Below, piece by piece: positions 1 to 8,212 of a stretch of 64,000 bases of DNA. Source of the stretch: Candidatus Rifleibacteriota bacterium (GTDB taxonomy: Bacteria; Muiribacteriota; Ozemobacteria; Ozemobacterales; Ozemobacteraceae); contig JANJUX010000046.1 in assembly GCA_024710355.1 (NCBI GenBank), forward strand, positions 107,262 through 171,261. Direction: 5' to 3'. Each line of letters opens with the position of its first letter. Position 1 is the first letter of the stretch. The notes beneath the pieces are model-generated. The model was given only the letters and a program-made list of their open reading frames with translations, had not been told where the DNA came from and made no database searches. Made by a program: the position numbers and the translations under genes.

Positions 1-1
1 C

Positions 2-514
2 AAACTGTTGAATGAGCGCGGCATCAGGCTTTTCAGCTGCAAAACTGTGAACAGTCAGGCGGCTTTGCAGTTTATCGGTGGCCTGCAGCCCGACCTGATG
101 GTTAATATGCGTACCCGCAATATTTATAAAAAACCGGTTCTCGACCTGCCCAGAATTGGCTGCATCAATATTCATCACGGTCTGTTGCCAGACAACCGGG
201 GTACGATGTGTGATCTCTGGGCCTGGATCGAAGATCGGCCGGTTGGCTTCTCAATTCACTGGATGAACGAAAAGATCGATGATGGTTCGATTATAGAGCG
301 CTGCGAGGTAGATACACAGGGTGTGCGTTCATATATTGAGATTCCATTCAGGTCGAGCCAGCTCGAAGCCCCTTGTTTATTGAACTGTCTTGAGCGGATC
401 AGGCGGCACGGCCGCACTATCGGCATGCCGAACGTCACCGAAAAAGAAAACTATACCCGTACACCTTCTCCGGCAAAAATCGCTGAGATCCGCCGTCGCG
501 GTCTGCGTCTCTGA
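2..514 (+). CDS. Formyltransferase-family protein (5' end outside window)
   Basis: The frame is open to the left edge, so the true start lies upstream. The protein carries the formyltransferase signature: a NIHHGLLPDNRGT segment with the catalytic Asn and His, then IDDGSII with the catalytic Asp. This is the N-H-D triad of the N10-formyltetrahydrofolate-dependent formyltransferase fold (methionyl-tRNA formyltransferase, sugar-amine formyltransferases). It is too short at the C-terminus for an Fmt RNA-binding domain, ending about 75 residues after the catalytic Asp. A standalone small-molecule formyltransferase is therefore more likely than Fmt. The substrate is unknown. The next gene follows after a 227 bp gap on the same strand. 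Confidence 0.72.
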   Translation, partial: KLLNERGIRLFSCKTVNSQAALQFIGGLQPDLMVNMRTRNIYKKPVLDLPRIGCINIHHGLLPDNRGTMCDLWAWIEDRPVGFSIHWMNEKIDDGSIIERCEVDTQGVRSYIEIPFRSSQLEAPCLLNCLERIRRHGRTIGMPNVTEKENYTRTPSPAKIAEIRRRGLRL

Positions 515-741
515 GGCACTGAATCCTCCACTTCTGGTCCTTTGTCATATAAGAATTGCGATGTTCGTTCTTTAACTCATTATGTGCAGAGGTTTGGCCG
601 TTTGACTACGCTCGATGGTGGGGTAAACATTTTATTGTCTGTGCATTTGCTGCGTGTTAACCTGATTCGAAATTAAATTGAGAAGAACTTGCTTGCAATT
701 ACGCTGTCGGCACTGCGCCGGCCAGTATCTGCGGAGGTAGT

Positions 742-1662
742 ATGGCTTTTGTTTCCCGCTGGTGGCAATTTTTAAAAGAACGGCATCAGCCGTTCGGCAT
801 AACTCTTATGGTCAGCGCTTTTTTCGCTGCCAGCGCCTTCATGGCCTATCAGCCGGGGGTGCATGCACCCCCCTGCTGGAAACGCCTTACTGCCGGTTTT
901 ATCGTCGTCTGGCTGATTTTTCTGCACATGCGGCTGTTCGACGAAGTTAAAGATTACCATTTCGACCGCGAGCACAACCCCGAAAGGCCCCTTGCCAGAG
1001 GTTTGATCAGCGTTGGTGAATTCTCGGCGATGACTCTCGTTTGTCTGCTCGCAGAACTGACCGTCTCAGGCATAATGGCCTGGCCGATGCTGCCCGCCTG
1101 CATCATGGTGATCTGGTTCACTCTGATGATGCGCATGGAATTTTTTATCGGCGACTGGCTGCGGCCGCAACTTGAGCTGTATGCGATCACCCATACATTT
1201 TCAGCGGCGATGATCAGCCTGCTGATTCATACGGTTGTCTGCTTTTCCGATGCGGCCCAGGCCGACCGTTCGACCCTGCTGTTTGCGCTTGGCAACTGGT
1301 TCGTCTTCAATGTGTTCGAATTTGGTCGCAAAACCTTTGGCGCCGAAGAAGAGCGCGCTGGTGTCGATTCATATTCGGCACGGCTTCGCCCATGGGGTGC
1401 GGTTGTGCTGCTTCTGGTAAACGTTGCTGCTGCCTATCTGGCATTTTATTACGCCGCCGTCAGCAAATTTGCCGCCGTTGCCGATTTGAGACTTCTTGGC
1501 CCGGCAGCTGCGGTTACCCTGATCGTTGTCATTGCCGGGGCGTTGTATGCGTTCAAGCCTGATAAAGCCTTTGCCAAACTGTATCGCGGCATGGTTACCC
1601 TTTATCTTCTCGCTTATCCGGCTGCAATCGCCGCTTCGATCTATCTGCTAGTCTATCGTTGA
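742..1662 (+). CDS. UbiA-like prenyltransferase family membrane protein
   Basis: This is a 306-residue polytopic membrane protein with about eight or nine hydrophobic segments. Residues 67-75 form a D-x3-D-x3-D motif (FDEVKDYHFD, followed by REHNPERP), matching the first Asp-rich Mg-diphosphate motif of the UbiA superfamily. The second conserved loop appears around residues 193-209 (EFGRKTFGAEEERAGVD). UbiA enzymes transfer prenyl groups to aromatic or other acceptors inside the inner membrane. The acceptor cannot be told from sequence. The ATG at 742 is preceded by GCGGAGGTAGT, a good ribosome site. It lies upstream of a phosphotransferase and a BtaA-like lipid enzyme, so a role in lipid or lipid-linked metabolism is plausible but inferred. 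Confidence 0.78.
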   Translation: MAFVSRWWQFLKERHQPFGITLMVSAFFAASAFMAYQPGVHAPPCWKRLTAGFIVVWLIFLHMRLFDEVKDYHFDREHNPERPLARGLISVGEFSAMTLVCLLAELTVSGIMAWPMLPACIMVIWFTLMMRMEFFIGDWLRPQLELYAITHTFSAAMISLLIHTVVCFSDAAQADRSTLLFALGNWFVFNVFEFGRKTFGAEEERAGVDSYSARLRPWGAVVLLLVNVAAAYLAFYYAAVSKFAAVADLRLLGPAAAVTLIVVIAGALYAFKPDKAFAKLYRGMVTLYLLAYPAAIAASIYLLVYR

Positions 1663-1741
1663 AAATTGGGCGAACCAGAAATGAGCGGCCGGGCGGCAAA
1701 AATCGGTAACAATGCCTGATAAAACGGGCTGATTTTGTATA

Positions 1742-1770
1742 TTGGCGTTTGCGGGTTTGTCGGTTACAAT
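1742..1770 (+). promoter_or_regulatory. Sigma70-type promoter for the PEP-dikinase-like gene
   Basis: TTGGCG (1742-1747), a 17 bp spacer, and TACAAT (1765-1770), about 38 bp before the start codon at 1808. This suggests the phosphotransferase and the next gene can be transcribed apart from the UbiA-like gene. Confidence 0.5.
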
Positions 1771-1807
1771 TATTACCTGAATCAAAGACAAAAACGAGGA
1801 AACCGCC

Positions 1808-4570
1808 ATGTATATAGTTTCTTGCGCAAACCGCAATTTTGCAGAGGTTCTGCCGCTGGTCGGCGGAAAGGGTGGCAATCTTCTCAAACTGACCGAGGCC
1901 GGTGCCGATGTCCCAGCCTTTGCAGTTCTCACCCGCCACTGTTTTGATGATTTCATCGATTCTTTCAGAGACGAATTTAAAAAGAAACTGAAGGCAATCG
2001 ACTGTTCCTCGCCTGATAAAATCGCCCGCACCGCCGGCGAATTGCGTGCCTGCATCTGCAGCCACAAAATCCCCGAAAAGATCAGAACCGAACTATTTGC
2101 CACGCTGCGCAGTCTTTTTAAGAACGACTGTTTTGTGGCCGTGCGCTCATCGGCTCTGGGCGAAGATTCAAAAGAATTTTCCTATGCCGGTATGCTCGAT
2201 ACCTGCCTGTTCAGGCGCACTGACGAAGAAATCTGTGAAGCGGTAGTTGTCTGCTGGTCGTCGATTTTTTCCGACAGGGCGGTTGCCTATCGCAATATGC
2301 GCGGGATTCCGCAGGATGACGTTTCGATGGCCGTTGTCGTTCAGGAAATGATCGACGGCGTTGCCTCCGGCGTCACTTTTACCGTCAACCCGACGACCCG
2401 TTACCAGGATGAAATTCTCATCACCTCGGTATTCGGTCTCGGTGAGGGGCTGGTGTCAGGTACCCTCGATTCTGACCAGTTTATCTGCCTCAAAAAAGAA
2501 AACTATCCGGTAATCGAAACGCAGCTGGCCGACAAGGTCGAAAAGCTGGTTTTCGACCGCGAGAAAAATTATGGCACTAAGACCGTCGAGGTTGCCGCCG
2601 ATCAGGCGAAAAAGCCAAGTCTGAGCGAAGCGCAGCTGCGCAGCATTGCCACGGTTTGCCACCGCATCGAGGGGTCCTATAGCGGAGTACCGCAGGATAT
2701 CGAATGGACTATCGACGGTGCCGGCCGGGTTCGCATTCTTCAGGCCCGCCCGATCACGACCATCGATAAGCCCGTTCCCTCAGAGCGCCAGTATTCAACG
2801 ATCTGGGACAACTCGAACATCGTCGAGAGCTATTCTGGCGTCACGACGCCGTTGACCTTTTCGTTTGCCATCTACGCCTATCACCGTGTCTATGTGCAGT
2901 TCTGTCAGGTGCTGATGGTGCCCGAAGAAGAGATAAAGGCCAATGACTTTGCCTTTGCCAATATGCTCGGCTTTCTTAACGGGCGTATTTATTACAACCT
3001 GAAGAACTGGTATCGGCTGATTTCGGTTCTGCCGGGTTACAGCTACAACAGTCGCTTCATGGAAGGCATGATGGGCGTCAAGGTCAGCTACGACAAGACG
3101 GTTAAGCACAAACCGATGGGCTTTTTCCAGAAGTATTTCTGTGAACTGCCGCGACTGGCACTGGTCGGCGCGAATCTGGCATACCGTTTCTGGCGCACAG
3201 ATGCCGAAGTTAAGCATTTCATGCAGGTTTATCAGGAACAATACGACAAATACAAGGATTTCGACTTCAATGCAGCGCCGGCGCATCAGCTGGTCGATAT
3301 TTTCAACGAACTCGACAATACGGTGCTGGCCAACTGGAAAGCACCGATCATCAACGATTTCATGGCGATGATTTTCTACGGCGTGCTCGATGCGCTGATG
3401 AAAAAATGGGAACTCAACGCTGACCCGGCTCTTAAGAACGACCTGCTCGCCGGTCAGGGCAACGTCGAAAGCACTCTGCCGCTGCGCACCATTCAGAAAA
3501 TTGCCCGGTTCGTGTCGGCTGATGATGAACTTAAAGAGCTTTTCCGCAACAAAACCGCCGCGCAGCTGAAAGAAATGTTCATCCCGCTGCCCGGCGCCGA
3601 TCGCCCGTCGAGCCACCAGCAGCTGGGCGCCCAGGTCGCCGATTATCTCGAAAAATACGGCTATCGTGCTATGTGCGAACTGAAACTCGAAGAACCGTCG
3701 ATGAACGAGAAACCAGAATTTCTCTTTGACATGATCAAGAACTACTCAGCCGCTCCAATGCCCGAAGAAGGTGATGTCGGCGATAAAGAACGCAAGGTGC
3801 GCGAGGCTGCCGAACTCAAAGTCAGAACCCTGCTGCGCGATGACGGCATTTTCTTTGGTCTGATCAAGAAAATCGACATTCTGATGTTCGTTGCCAACTG
3901 GGCCAAGAAGGCGATGGCCGTGCGCGAATATCAGCGCTTTGCCCGCACCAAGATGTATGGTCTCGTCAGCCGCATTTACAAGGCCTTTGGTCGCCGCTTC
4001 GTTGAGCGTGGCCTGCTTGACAAGGTCGACGATATTTTCTATCTGACGATGCAGGAAACCCTCGAATACGTCACCGGCACCGCTCGCAGTCAGAAGCTGC
4101 GCGAGCTGGCAGCACTGCGCCGCGCCGAATTCGATGAATATCGGGCCATGGACGAACTGCCCGACCGTATCGAAACCACCGGCATCACCTACTGCAACGA
4201 CCTGACCCGCGGCATGCTGCCTGCACAGGCTGGCGATGACGACCCCGATATCATTCGCGGCATCGGCGGCTGTTCTGGTAAGGTCACCGGCAAGGTCAAG
4301 GTCATTCTCAACCCCGGCGACGACATGTCGCTGAATGGCGAAATTCTCGTGGCCGCCCGCACTGACCCGGGCTGGGTGCCGTTGTTCGCGACCGCTTCCG
4401 CTCTTCTCATCGAGCGGGGAAGCATGCTGTCACACTCGGTAATCGTGGCGCGCGAGCTTGGTCTGCCTGCGGTTGTCGGCGCCACCGGCGTTACCAAGAA
4501 GGTCAAGACCGGTGACGTGGTTGAACTCGATGGCACTACCGGTATAGTAAAGATTATTTCCCGCGCCTGA
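1808..4570 (+). CDS. PEP-synthase/rifampicin-phosphotransferase-like ATP-dependent phosphotransferase
   Basis: This 920-residue protein has an N-terminal PPDK-type ATP-grasp domain (about residues 10-320: GGKGGNL, VRSSALGEDS, then DIEW and ILQARP). A central region of about 500 residues matches no family I recognise. A C-terminal phosphohistidine swivelling domain (about 835-915) has GGCSGKVTGKV and an IERGSMLSHSVIVARELG segment with the phosphoacceptor at His876. The PEP/pyruvate-binding TIM barrel of true PEP synthase or PPDK is absent. This order (ATP domain, substrate domain, His domain at the end) is that of rifampicin phosphotransferase and its uncharacterised relatives. ATP would be split and phosphate passed via His876 to a substrate held by the middle domain. 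That substrate is unknown, and antibiotic resistance cannot be claimed. GAGGAAACCGCC precedes the ATG. Confidence 0.8.
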   Translation: MYIVSCANRNFAEVLPLVGGKGGNLLKLTEAGADVPAFAVLTRHCFDDFIDSFRDEFKKKLKAIDCSSPDKIARTAGELRACICSHKIPEKIRTELFATLRSLFKNDCFVAVRSSALGEDSKEFSYAGMLDTCLFRRTDEEICEAVVVCWSSIFSDRAVAYRNMRGIPQDDVSMAVVVQEMIDGVASGVTFTVNPTTRYQDEILITSVFGLGEGLVSGTLDSDQFICLKKENYPVIETQLADKVEKLVFDREKNYGTKTVEVAADQAKKPSLSEAQLRSIATVCHRIEGSYSGVPQDIEWTIDGAGRVRILQARPITTIDKPVPSERQYSTIWDNSNIVESYSGVTTPLTFSFAIYAYHRVYVQFCQVLMVPEEEIKANDFAFANMLGFLNGRIYYNLKNWYRLISVLPGYSYNSRFMEGMMGVKVSYDKTVKHKPMGFFQKYFCELPRLALVGANLAYRFWRTDAEVKHFMQVYQEQYDKYKDFDFNAAPAHQLVDIFNELDNTVLANWKAPIINDFMAMIFYGVLDALMKKWELNADPALKNDLLAGQGNVESTLPLRTIQKIARFVSADDELKELFRNKTAAQLKEMFIPLPGADRPSSHQQLGAQVADYLEKYGYRAMCELKLEEPSMNEKPEFLFDMIKNYSAAPMPEEGDVGDKERKVREAAELKVRTLLRDDGIFFGLIKKIDILMFVANWAKKAMAVREYQRFARTKMYGLVSRIYKAFGRRFVERGLLDKVDDIFYLTMQETLEYVTGTARSQKLRELAALRRAEFDEYRAMDELPDRIETTGITYCNDLTRGMLPAQAGDDDPDIIRGIGGCSGKVTGKVKVILNPGDDMSLNGEILVAARTDPGWVPLFATASALLIERGSMLSHSVIVARELGLPAVVGATGVTKKVKTGDVVELDGTTGIVKIISRA

Positions 4571-4602
4571 TTGGGCGAATTTAAAGATCGGAGACTCTGA
4601 AA

Positions 4603-5697
4603 ATGAAACCAGCAGTAGTTTACAGCAACGTATGGGAAGACCCCGAACTCAACCGGGTCTCTTTGAAAGTTAAGCCCGGTCAGAACGTTCTTTCGATAAC
4701 CTCAGGCGGCTGCAACTCGCTTTGCCTGCTGCTCGAAGATCCGGCGAAGCTGATTTCGATCGATCTCAATCCCGCTGCTCTGGCGATGCTTGAATACAAG
4801 CGGGCCGCGATCATGGAACTCGAATATGATGAATTCATCGATGCGCTCGGCACGCCGTTCCTTTTCAAGCCTGAGAAATCGCCGGAATACCGCATTGAGC
4901 TCTATAACCGCATCAGAAAACACATGCCGGCCCATGCCGCCGCCTTCTGGGATGAAAACCTGCATAATATCAAGAGTGGCATCATGATGTGCGGCAAGGT
5001 CGAAAAATTCTTCAAATTCTATCGCACCGTGCTTGGCTGGCTTTATGGCAAAGAAGAAATCATGAAGCTGTTCAAGGCCGAAAATCTCGAAAAGCAGCGC
5101 GAAATTTTTGCCAATTTCCGCAAGAAACGCTGGAACGCTCTGCACCGCCTGCTGCTCAACCGTGGCGTTCTCAGTCTGGTAAAGGGCGCCCATTCTTTTG
5201 CCCAGGTCGATTTCGAAGATTTCGCCGGCAATCTCAACCGCAAGCGTACTCTCGGTATGACCAGATTTTTCAACCCCGACAACTATTTTATGTGTCTGCT
5301 GATGCTGGGCGGGCACTACCATGAAAAGGGTATGTCGCCTTATCTGCTGCGCGAGAATTACCCGAAGCTCAAAAAGAACATTGATCGTCTCGAAATCTTC
5401 CAGGGAACGATCGGTGATGTGCTCAAAAAAGACGGGCCGGGCAGTTATGACCGCTTTAACCTGTCGAATATCTTTGAATGGATGACCAATGAAGTGTTCA
5501 ACGGTATCATTCGTGAAGTTCTCGAACTGGCACGCCCTGGCGCACGCATGGCCTGGCGCTATACCTTTGCCCGCCCGCGCGAGCTCGATGCCCAGAACCT
5601 CGACCGTCTGGTCTATGAACCCGAACTTTCAGAGCAGCTGTTTCAGCAGGACCGCGCCTTTATCTACGAAAGTTTTCACGTCTACCATCTGAAGTAA
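4603..5697 (+). CDS. DUF3419 / BtaA-like 3-amino-3-carboxypropyl transferase
   Basis: This 364-residue protein has the BtaA-type signature: VYSNVWEDPELNR, then a SAM-binding loop VLSITSGGCNSLCLLL followed by IDLNPAALAMLEYKRAA. BtaA transfers the 3-amino-3-carboxypropyl group of S-adenosylmethionine to diacylglycerol, giving diacylglyceryl-homoserine, the first step of betaine lipid synthesis. No BtaB-type N-methyltransferase is seen nearby, so the final product is uncertain. It lies 32 bp after the phosphotransferase gene, probably co-transcribed, and is followed by a strong terminator. The assignment rests on these motifs; the acceptor could differ from diacylglycerol. Confidence 0.75.
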   Translation: MKPAVVYSNVWEDPELNRVSLKVKPGQNVLSITSGGCNSLCLLLEDPAKLISIDLNPAALAMLEYKRAAIMELEYDEFIDALGTPFLFKPEKSPEYRIELYNRIRKHMPAHAAAFWDENLHNIKSGIMMCGKVEKFFKFYRTVLGWLYGKEEIMKLFKAENLEKQREIFANFRKKRWNALHRLLLNRGVLSLVKGAHSFAQVDFEDFAGNLNRKRTLGMTRFFNPDNYFMCLLMLGGHYHEKGMSPYLLRENYPKLKKNIDRLEIFQGTIGDVLKKDGPGSYDRFNLSNIFEWMTNEVFNGIIREVLELARPGARMAWRYTFARPRELDAQNLDRLVYEPELSEQLFQQDRAFIYESFHVYHLK

Positions 5698-5710
5698 GAT
5701 CAGAAGCCGG

Positions 5711-5740
5711 GAGCCGGGGTATTACCCCGGCTCTTTGTTT
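5711..5740 (+). terminator. Rho-independent terminator after the DUF3419 gene
   Basis: A perfect 9 bp stem (GAGCCGGGG / CCCCGGCTC) with a TATTA loop, followed by TTTGTTT, 13 bp past the stop codon. Confidence 0.85.
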
Positions 5741-5778
5741 ATGTTAGAATTAGGATAACGTACTATCGCGGAGGCATT

Positions 5779-6549
5779 ATGCGACTACAGAAAATATTGA
5801 TGTTCGTGCTGGTTATGGTTCTGGCCGGTGCTGTAAGCGCCATGGCACTCACAGCCCAGGAAGTCCTGCAGAAAGTCGAAGACCGCTACATCGGCAAAAC
5901 TTCAAAAGCCAATGTGCAGATGGACCTGATCGATAAGAGTGGTGGCGTGCGCGAGCGCAAACTGACCATTTCACGCCGCAAGATCGATGGCAGCAATAAA
6001 GACAATTTCATCCATTTCGTGGCGCCGCCAGATATTCGCAACACCACTTATCTGGTTAACGAAAAGAACCGCGACAAGCAGAAATGGATCTATCTCTCGG
6101 CTTTCAAGAAAACCCGCAAGATCGTCGCCGAAGATTACGCCATGGCTTTCGTTTCAAGCGACTTTACCTACGAAGATATGGATGATATCAGAGCCGACGA
6201 TTATGTCGCCAGCGATCTCAAAGAAGAAAAACTCGGTGACAAAGATGTTTACTCGATCTCGGTGACCAAAAAAGATGCTAATACCAGCTACGCAAAAGTT
6301 ATCATGAAAGTCTGCAAAAACACTTTCATCGTGCTGCGTTCTGAAATGTACGACAAAAAGGCTCCTGACAAGATGATCAAGGAGATGACCGCTTCGAATC
6401 TCGAACAGATCCAGGAAATCTGGACTCCGAAAGAAGTGGTCATGAAAGACCTGGTCAAAGGCACTTCGACCAGCCTTAAAACCGCCAAGATCGCTTACGA
6501 TCTGCCGCTGAGCGACGACGAATTCTCACAGCGCAACATGGAAAAATAA
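5779..6549 (+). CDS. Outer-membrane lipoprotein-sorting (LolA-like) periplasmic protein
   Basis: This 256-residue protein has a signal peptide (MRLQKILMFVLVMVLAG to AMA, cleavage near residue 23). The body fits the LolA-like family that accompanies RND/MMPL exporters: VEDRYIGKTSKANVQM, FVAPPDIRNTTYLV, QKWIYLSAFKKTRKI and FVSSDFTYEDM. Such proteins are predicted to carry a hydrophobic cargo across the periplasm using a half-barrel fold. No RND transporter is in the window. The next gene encodes a predicted outer-membrane barrel, so the two may form part of one export route (inference). GCGGAGGCATT precedes the ATG, and terminators flank the gene, so it is probably monocistronic. Confidence 0.8.
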   Translation: MRLQKILMFVLVMVLAGAVSAMALTAQEVLQKVEDRYIGKTSKANVQMDLIDKSGGVRERKLTISRRKIDGSNKDNFIHFVAPPDIRNTTYLVNEKNRDKQKWIYLSAFKKTRKIVAEDYAMAFVSSDFTYEDMDDIRADDYVASDLKEEKLGDKDVYSISVTKKDANTSYAKVIMKVCKNTFIVLRSEMYDKKAPDKMIKEMTASNLEQIQEIWTPKEVVMKDLVKGTSTSLKTAKIAYDLPLSDDEFSQRNMEK

Positions 6550-6573
6550 CTCTCCTTCACTTTTTCGTTACAA

Positions 6574-6612
6574 GGGCCCGAAGCGCAGAACCACTGCCTT
6601 CGGGCTTTTTCT
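6574..6612 (+). terminator. Rho-independent terminator after the LolA-like gene
   Basis: An 8 bp stem (GCCCGAAG at 6576-6583, CTTCGGGC at 6598-6605) followed directly by TTTTT. Confidence 0.85.
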
Positions 6613-6862
6613 ATGCCCGAACCCGTGACTCATTTTGCCGCTAACCCGGCTGCCCGTGTATGCCGATAAAATTAATAAGCTCTTGAATAACAAAATTCAA
6701 CCGGTTCGGCGGCCCGGTCTATCAGTCGGGTTGCTTTTTCTCCAGCGATTCGCTTCGCTCACAAGCTTACGAAAAAGCAATCCCGACTTCTCCCCGTGCC
6801 TGATCAGTAAATACAGCCGGCTTTAATTTTGGTTTTTTAGATACAGAATAAAAACTGGAGGC
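6613..6862. other. Gene-free stretch with a long inverted repeat
   Basis: I see no convincing gene here. The stretch holds the inverted repeat described separately at 6725-6787 and AT-rich sequence just before the barrel gene that may contain its promoter. The 63-codon reading frame across it has no ribosome site and no recognisable content. Confidence 0.6.
6725..6787. repeat. Long imperfect inverted repeat (stem about 16 bp, loop about 30 nt)
   Basis: GTCGGGTTGCTTTTTC (6725-6740) is matched by GAAAAAGCAATCCCGAC (6771-6787) with a single unpaired base. The loop contains GCGATTCGC. It lies between two genes and well past the preceding terminator, so it is not explained by that gene's termination. 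Confidence 0.7.
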
Positions 6863-8212
6863 ATGCAGATCAGCCGTTTTCTGCATATAGAGCGTCGACC
6901 GGCCGGGGCCGGGGCGACATGGCGGGCCGTATTTCATACGGTGATTCTGCTGCTGCTGGTTTTTTGCGGGCAGTCTGCCTTTGCTGACGATGGCTGGGAT
7001 GACTGGGGCGATACGGGCACGGCTTCTGGCACTTCTGAGCCAAAAATCAAACGTCCGTTCATCTCTGGTTGGTGGAACTGGCAATACAACGAGTTTTCGT
7101 CTTTCGACCAGGGTCGGGTGACTTTCGAGAAAGAGCTTGGCAAGGGCAGCAAGCTGGTTACCGGCGGCCGGGTTAATTACTACACCGAAGATAACAACAA
7201 GAAGTGGAAGGTGTTTCCGGGCGAAAATTACTATTTCTGCAAGGCTGGCGACTTCGATTTCAAGGCTGGCTTTCTGGTAGAAAGCCTGGGCAGCGGCGAC
7301 AAGTTTTCGTTTGTCGACAAGATCAATTCACGCTATTTCCATAATGGGCTGGCGAATGATTATGATCGCGACAAAAAAGAAATCCCCGGGGTAAGGGCGA
7401 CCTGGTACATCAATAAGCACTTCAAATTTTCGGGGCATTACCTGCCATATTTTACCGCGAGTGAGTTTCCTTCGATCTTCAGTAAATGGGCCTATGCGAT
7501 TCATAAGTCGCTTGCCAACGAGCTTCTGTTTAAGGGCGGGGTGTACAACGCCGCGAATGATGCCGACTTCGACCCGCAGTTTCACGTGGAACTCAGTTCA
7601 ACTTACCCTAAGCTCGAAATGCGCTGGCATTATCTGCGAATGAAAGAGCGTCTGCCGATTATCAGTCAGGACAAACCCGGTATTTTTAACGGCAGTTATC
7701 CGCTTGATGAAACTTTCGCCGTTGATGGCAGTGTCAATGTTACCGAAGAGTTTCTCATGCGCTACGAGTTCGCTCTGAGTCGCAACCGCACCTGGACAAC
7801 TTTTGAAAACGGCCATATCGGTAAAAAGTTCTACAGCGACCATTATGGTATTCTGCTTGGCACCGACCGCAATCTGCCCAACAACTTCTACGTCAATGTA
7901 CAGGGCATGGTTTCACATGTGCCTGATCTGCTGAGAACGACACCGTTTCAGCTCAACGAAACCGAATATCTCAGTTCGCTGCAGATGCGCCAGAACTTCA
8001 GACAGGAAAAGCTGCAGATTGAATTCAATGCGCTCAAGAATTTTACTTCGGGCGAGTATGTGCTGACCCCGAAAATTCTTCTGGTTAAATCAGACTACCT
8101 GACTTTTGTGTTTGGCTATCAGCTCAATGGCGAGGGCGCCGAATCGCTTGGCCCGGTTGGCCAGTTTTCAAAAAACAACACCGCCGTCTTCGAGACCCGC
8201 GTCACTTTTTAA
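6863..8212 (+). CDS. Predicted outer-membrane beta-barrel protein
   Basis: This 449-residue protein has a hydrophobic signal segment (residues about 29-40, VILLLLVFCGQSAFA) and an Asp/Trp-rich mature N-terminus (DDGWDDWGD). After that come many alternating aromatic/polar strands typical of a transmembrane beta-barrel, ending in FETRVTF with a terminal Phe, the classic barrel-assembly signal. I do not recognise a named family. It resembles the uncharacterised porin-like proteins found beside LolA-like proteins and RND exporters. The ATG follows CTGGAGGC closely. ATG codons further in would remove the signal segment, so this start is favoured. It converges on the next gene with an 11 bp overlap of the ends. 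Confidence 0.65.
   Translation: MQISRFLHIERRPAGAGATWRAVFHTVILLLLVFCGQSAFADDGWDDWGDTGTASGTSEPKIKRPFISGWWNWQYNEFSSFDQGRVTFEKELGKGSKLVTGGRVNYYTEDNNKKWKVFPGENYYFCKAGDFDFKAGFLVESLGSGDKFSFVDKINSRYFHNGLANDYDRDKKEIPGVRATWYINKHFKFSGHYLPYFTASEFPSIFSKWAYAIHKSLANELLFKGGVYNAANDADFDPQFHVELSSTYPKLEMRWHYLRMKERLPIISQDKPGIFNGSYPLDETFAVDGSVNVTEEFLMRYEFALSRNRTWTTFENGHIGKKFYSDHYGILLGTDRNLPNNFYVNVQGMVSHVPDLLRTTPFQLNETEYLSSLQMRQNFRQEKLQIEFNALKNFTSGEYVLTPKILLVKSDYLTFVFGYQLNGEGAESLGPVGQFSKNNTAVFETRVTF

Noticed and set aside
2795..3616. 273-codon minus-strand frame inside the phosphotransferase gene
   Set aside because: It is a shadow of the plus-strand gene, caused by codon bias, with no homology or ribosome site.
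1808..4570. Rifampicin resistance gene
   Set aside because: The domain order matches rifampicin phosphotransferase, but the middle domain shows no residues I can tie to rifampicin binding, and the neighbours are lipid-type genes. Resistance is not claimed.
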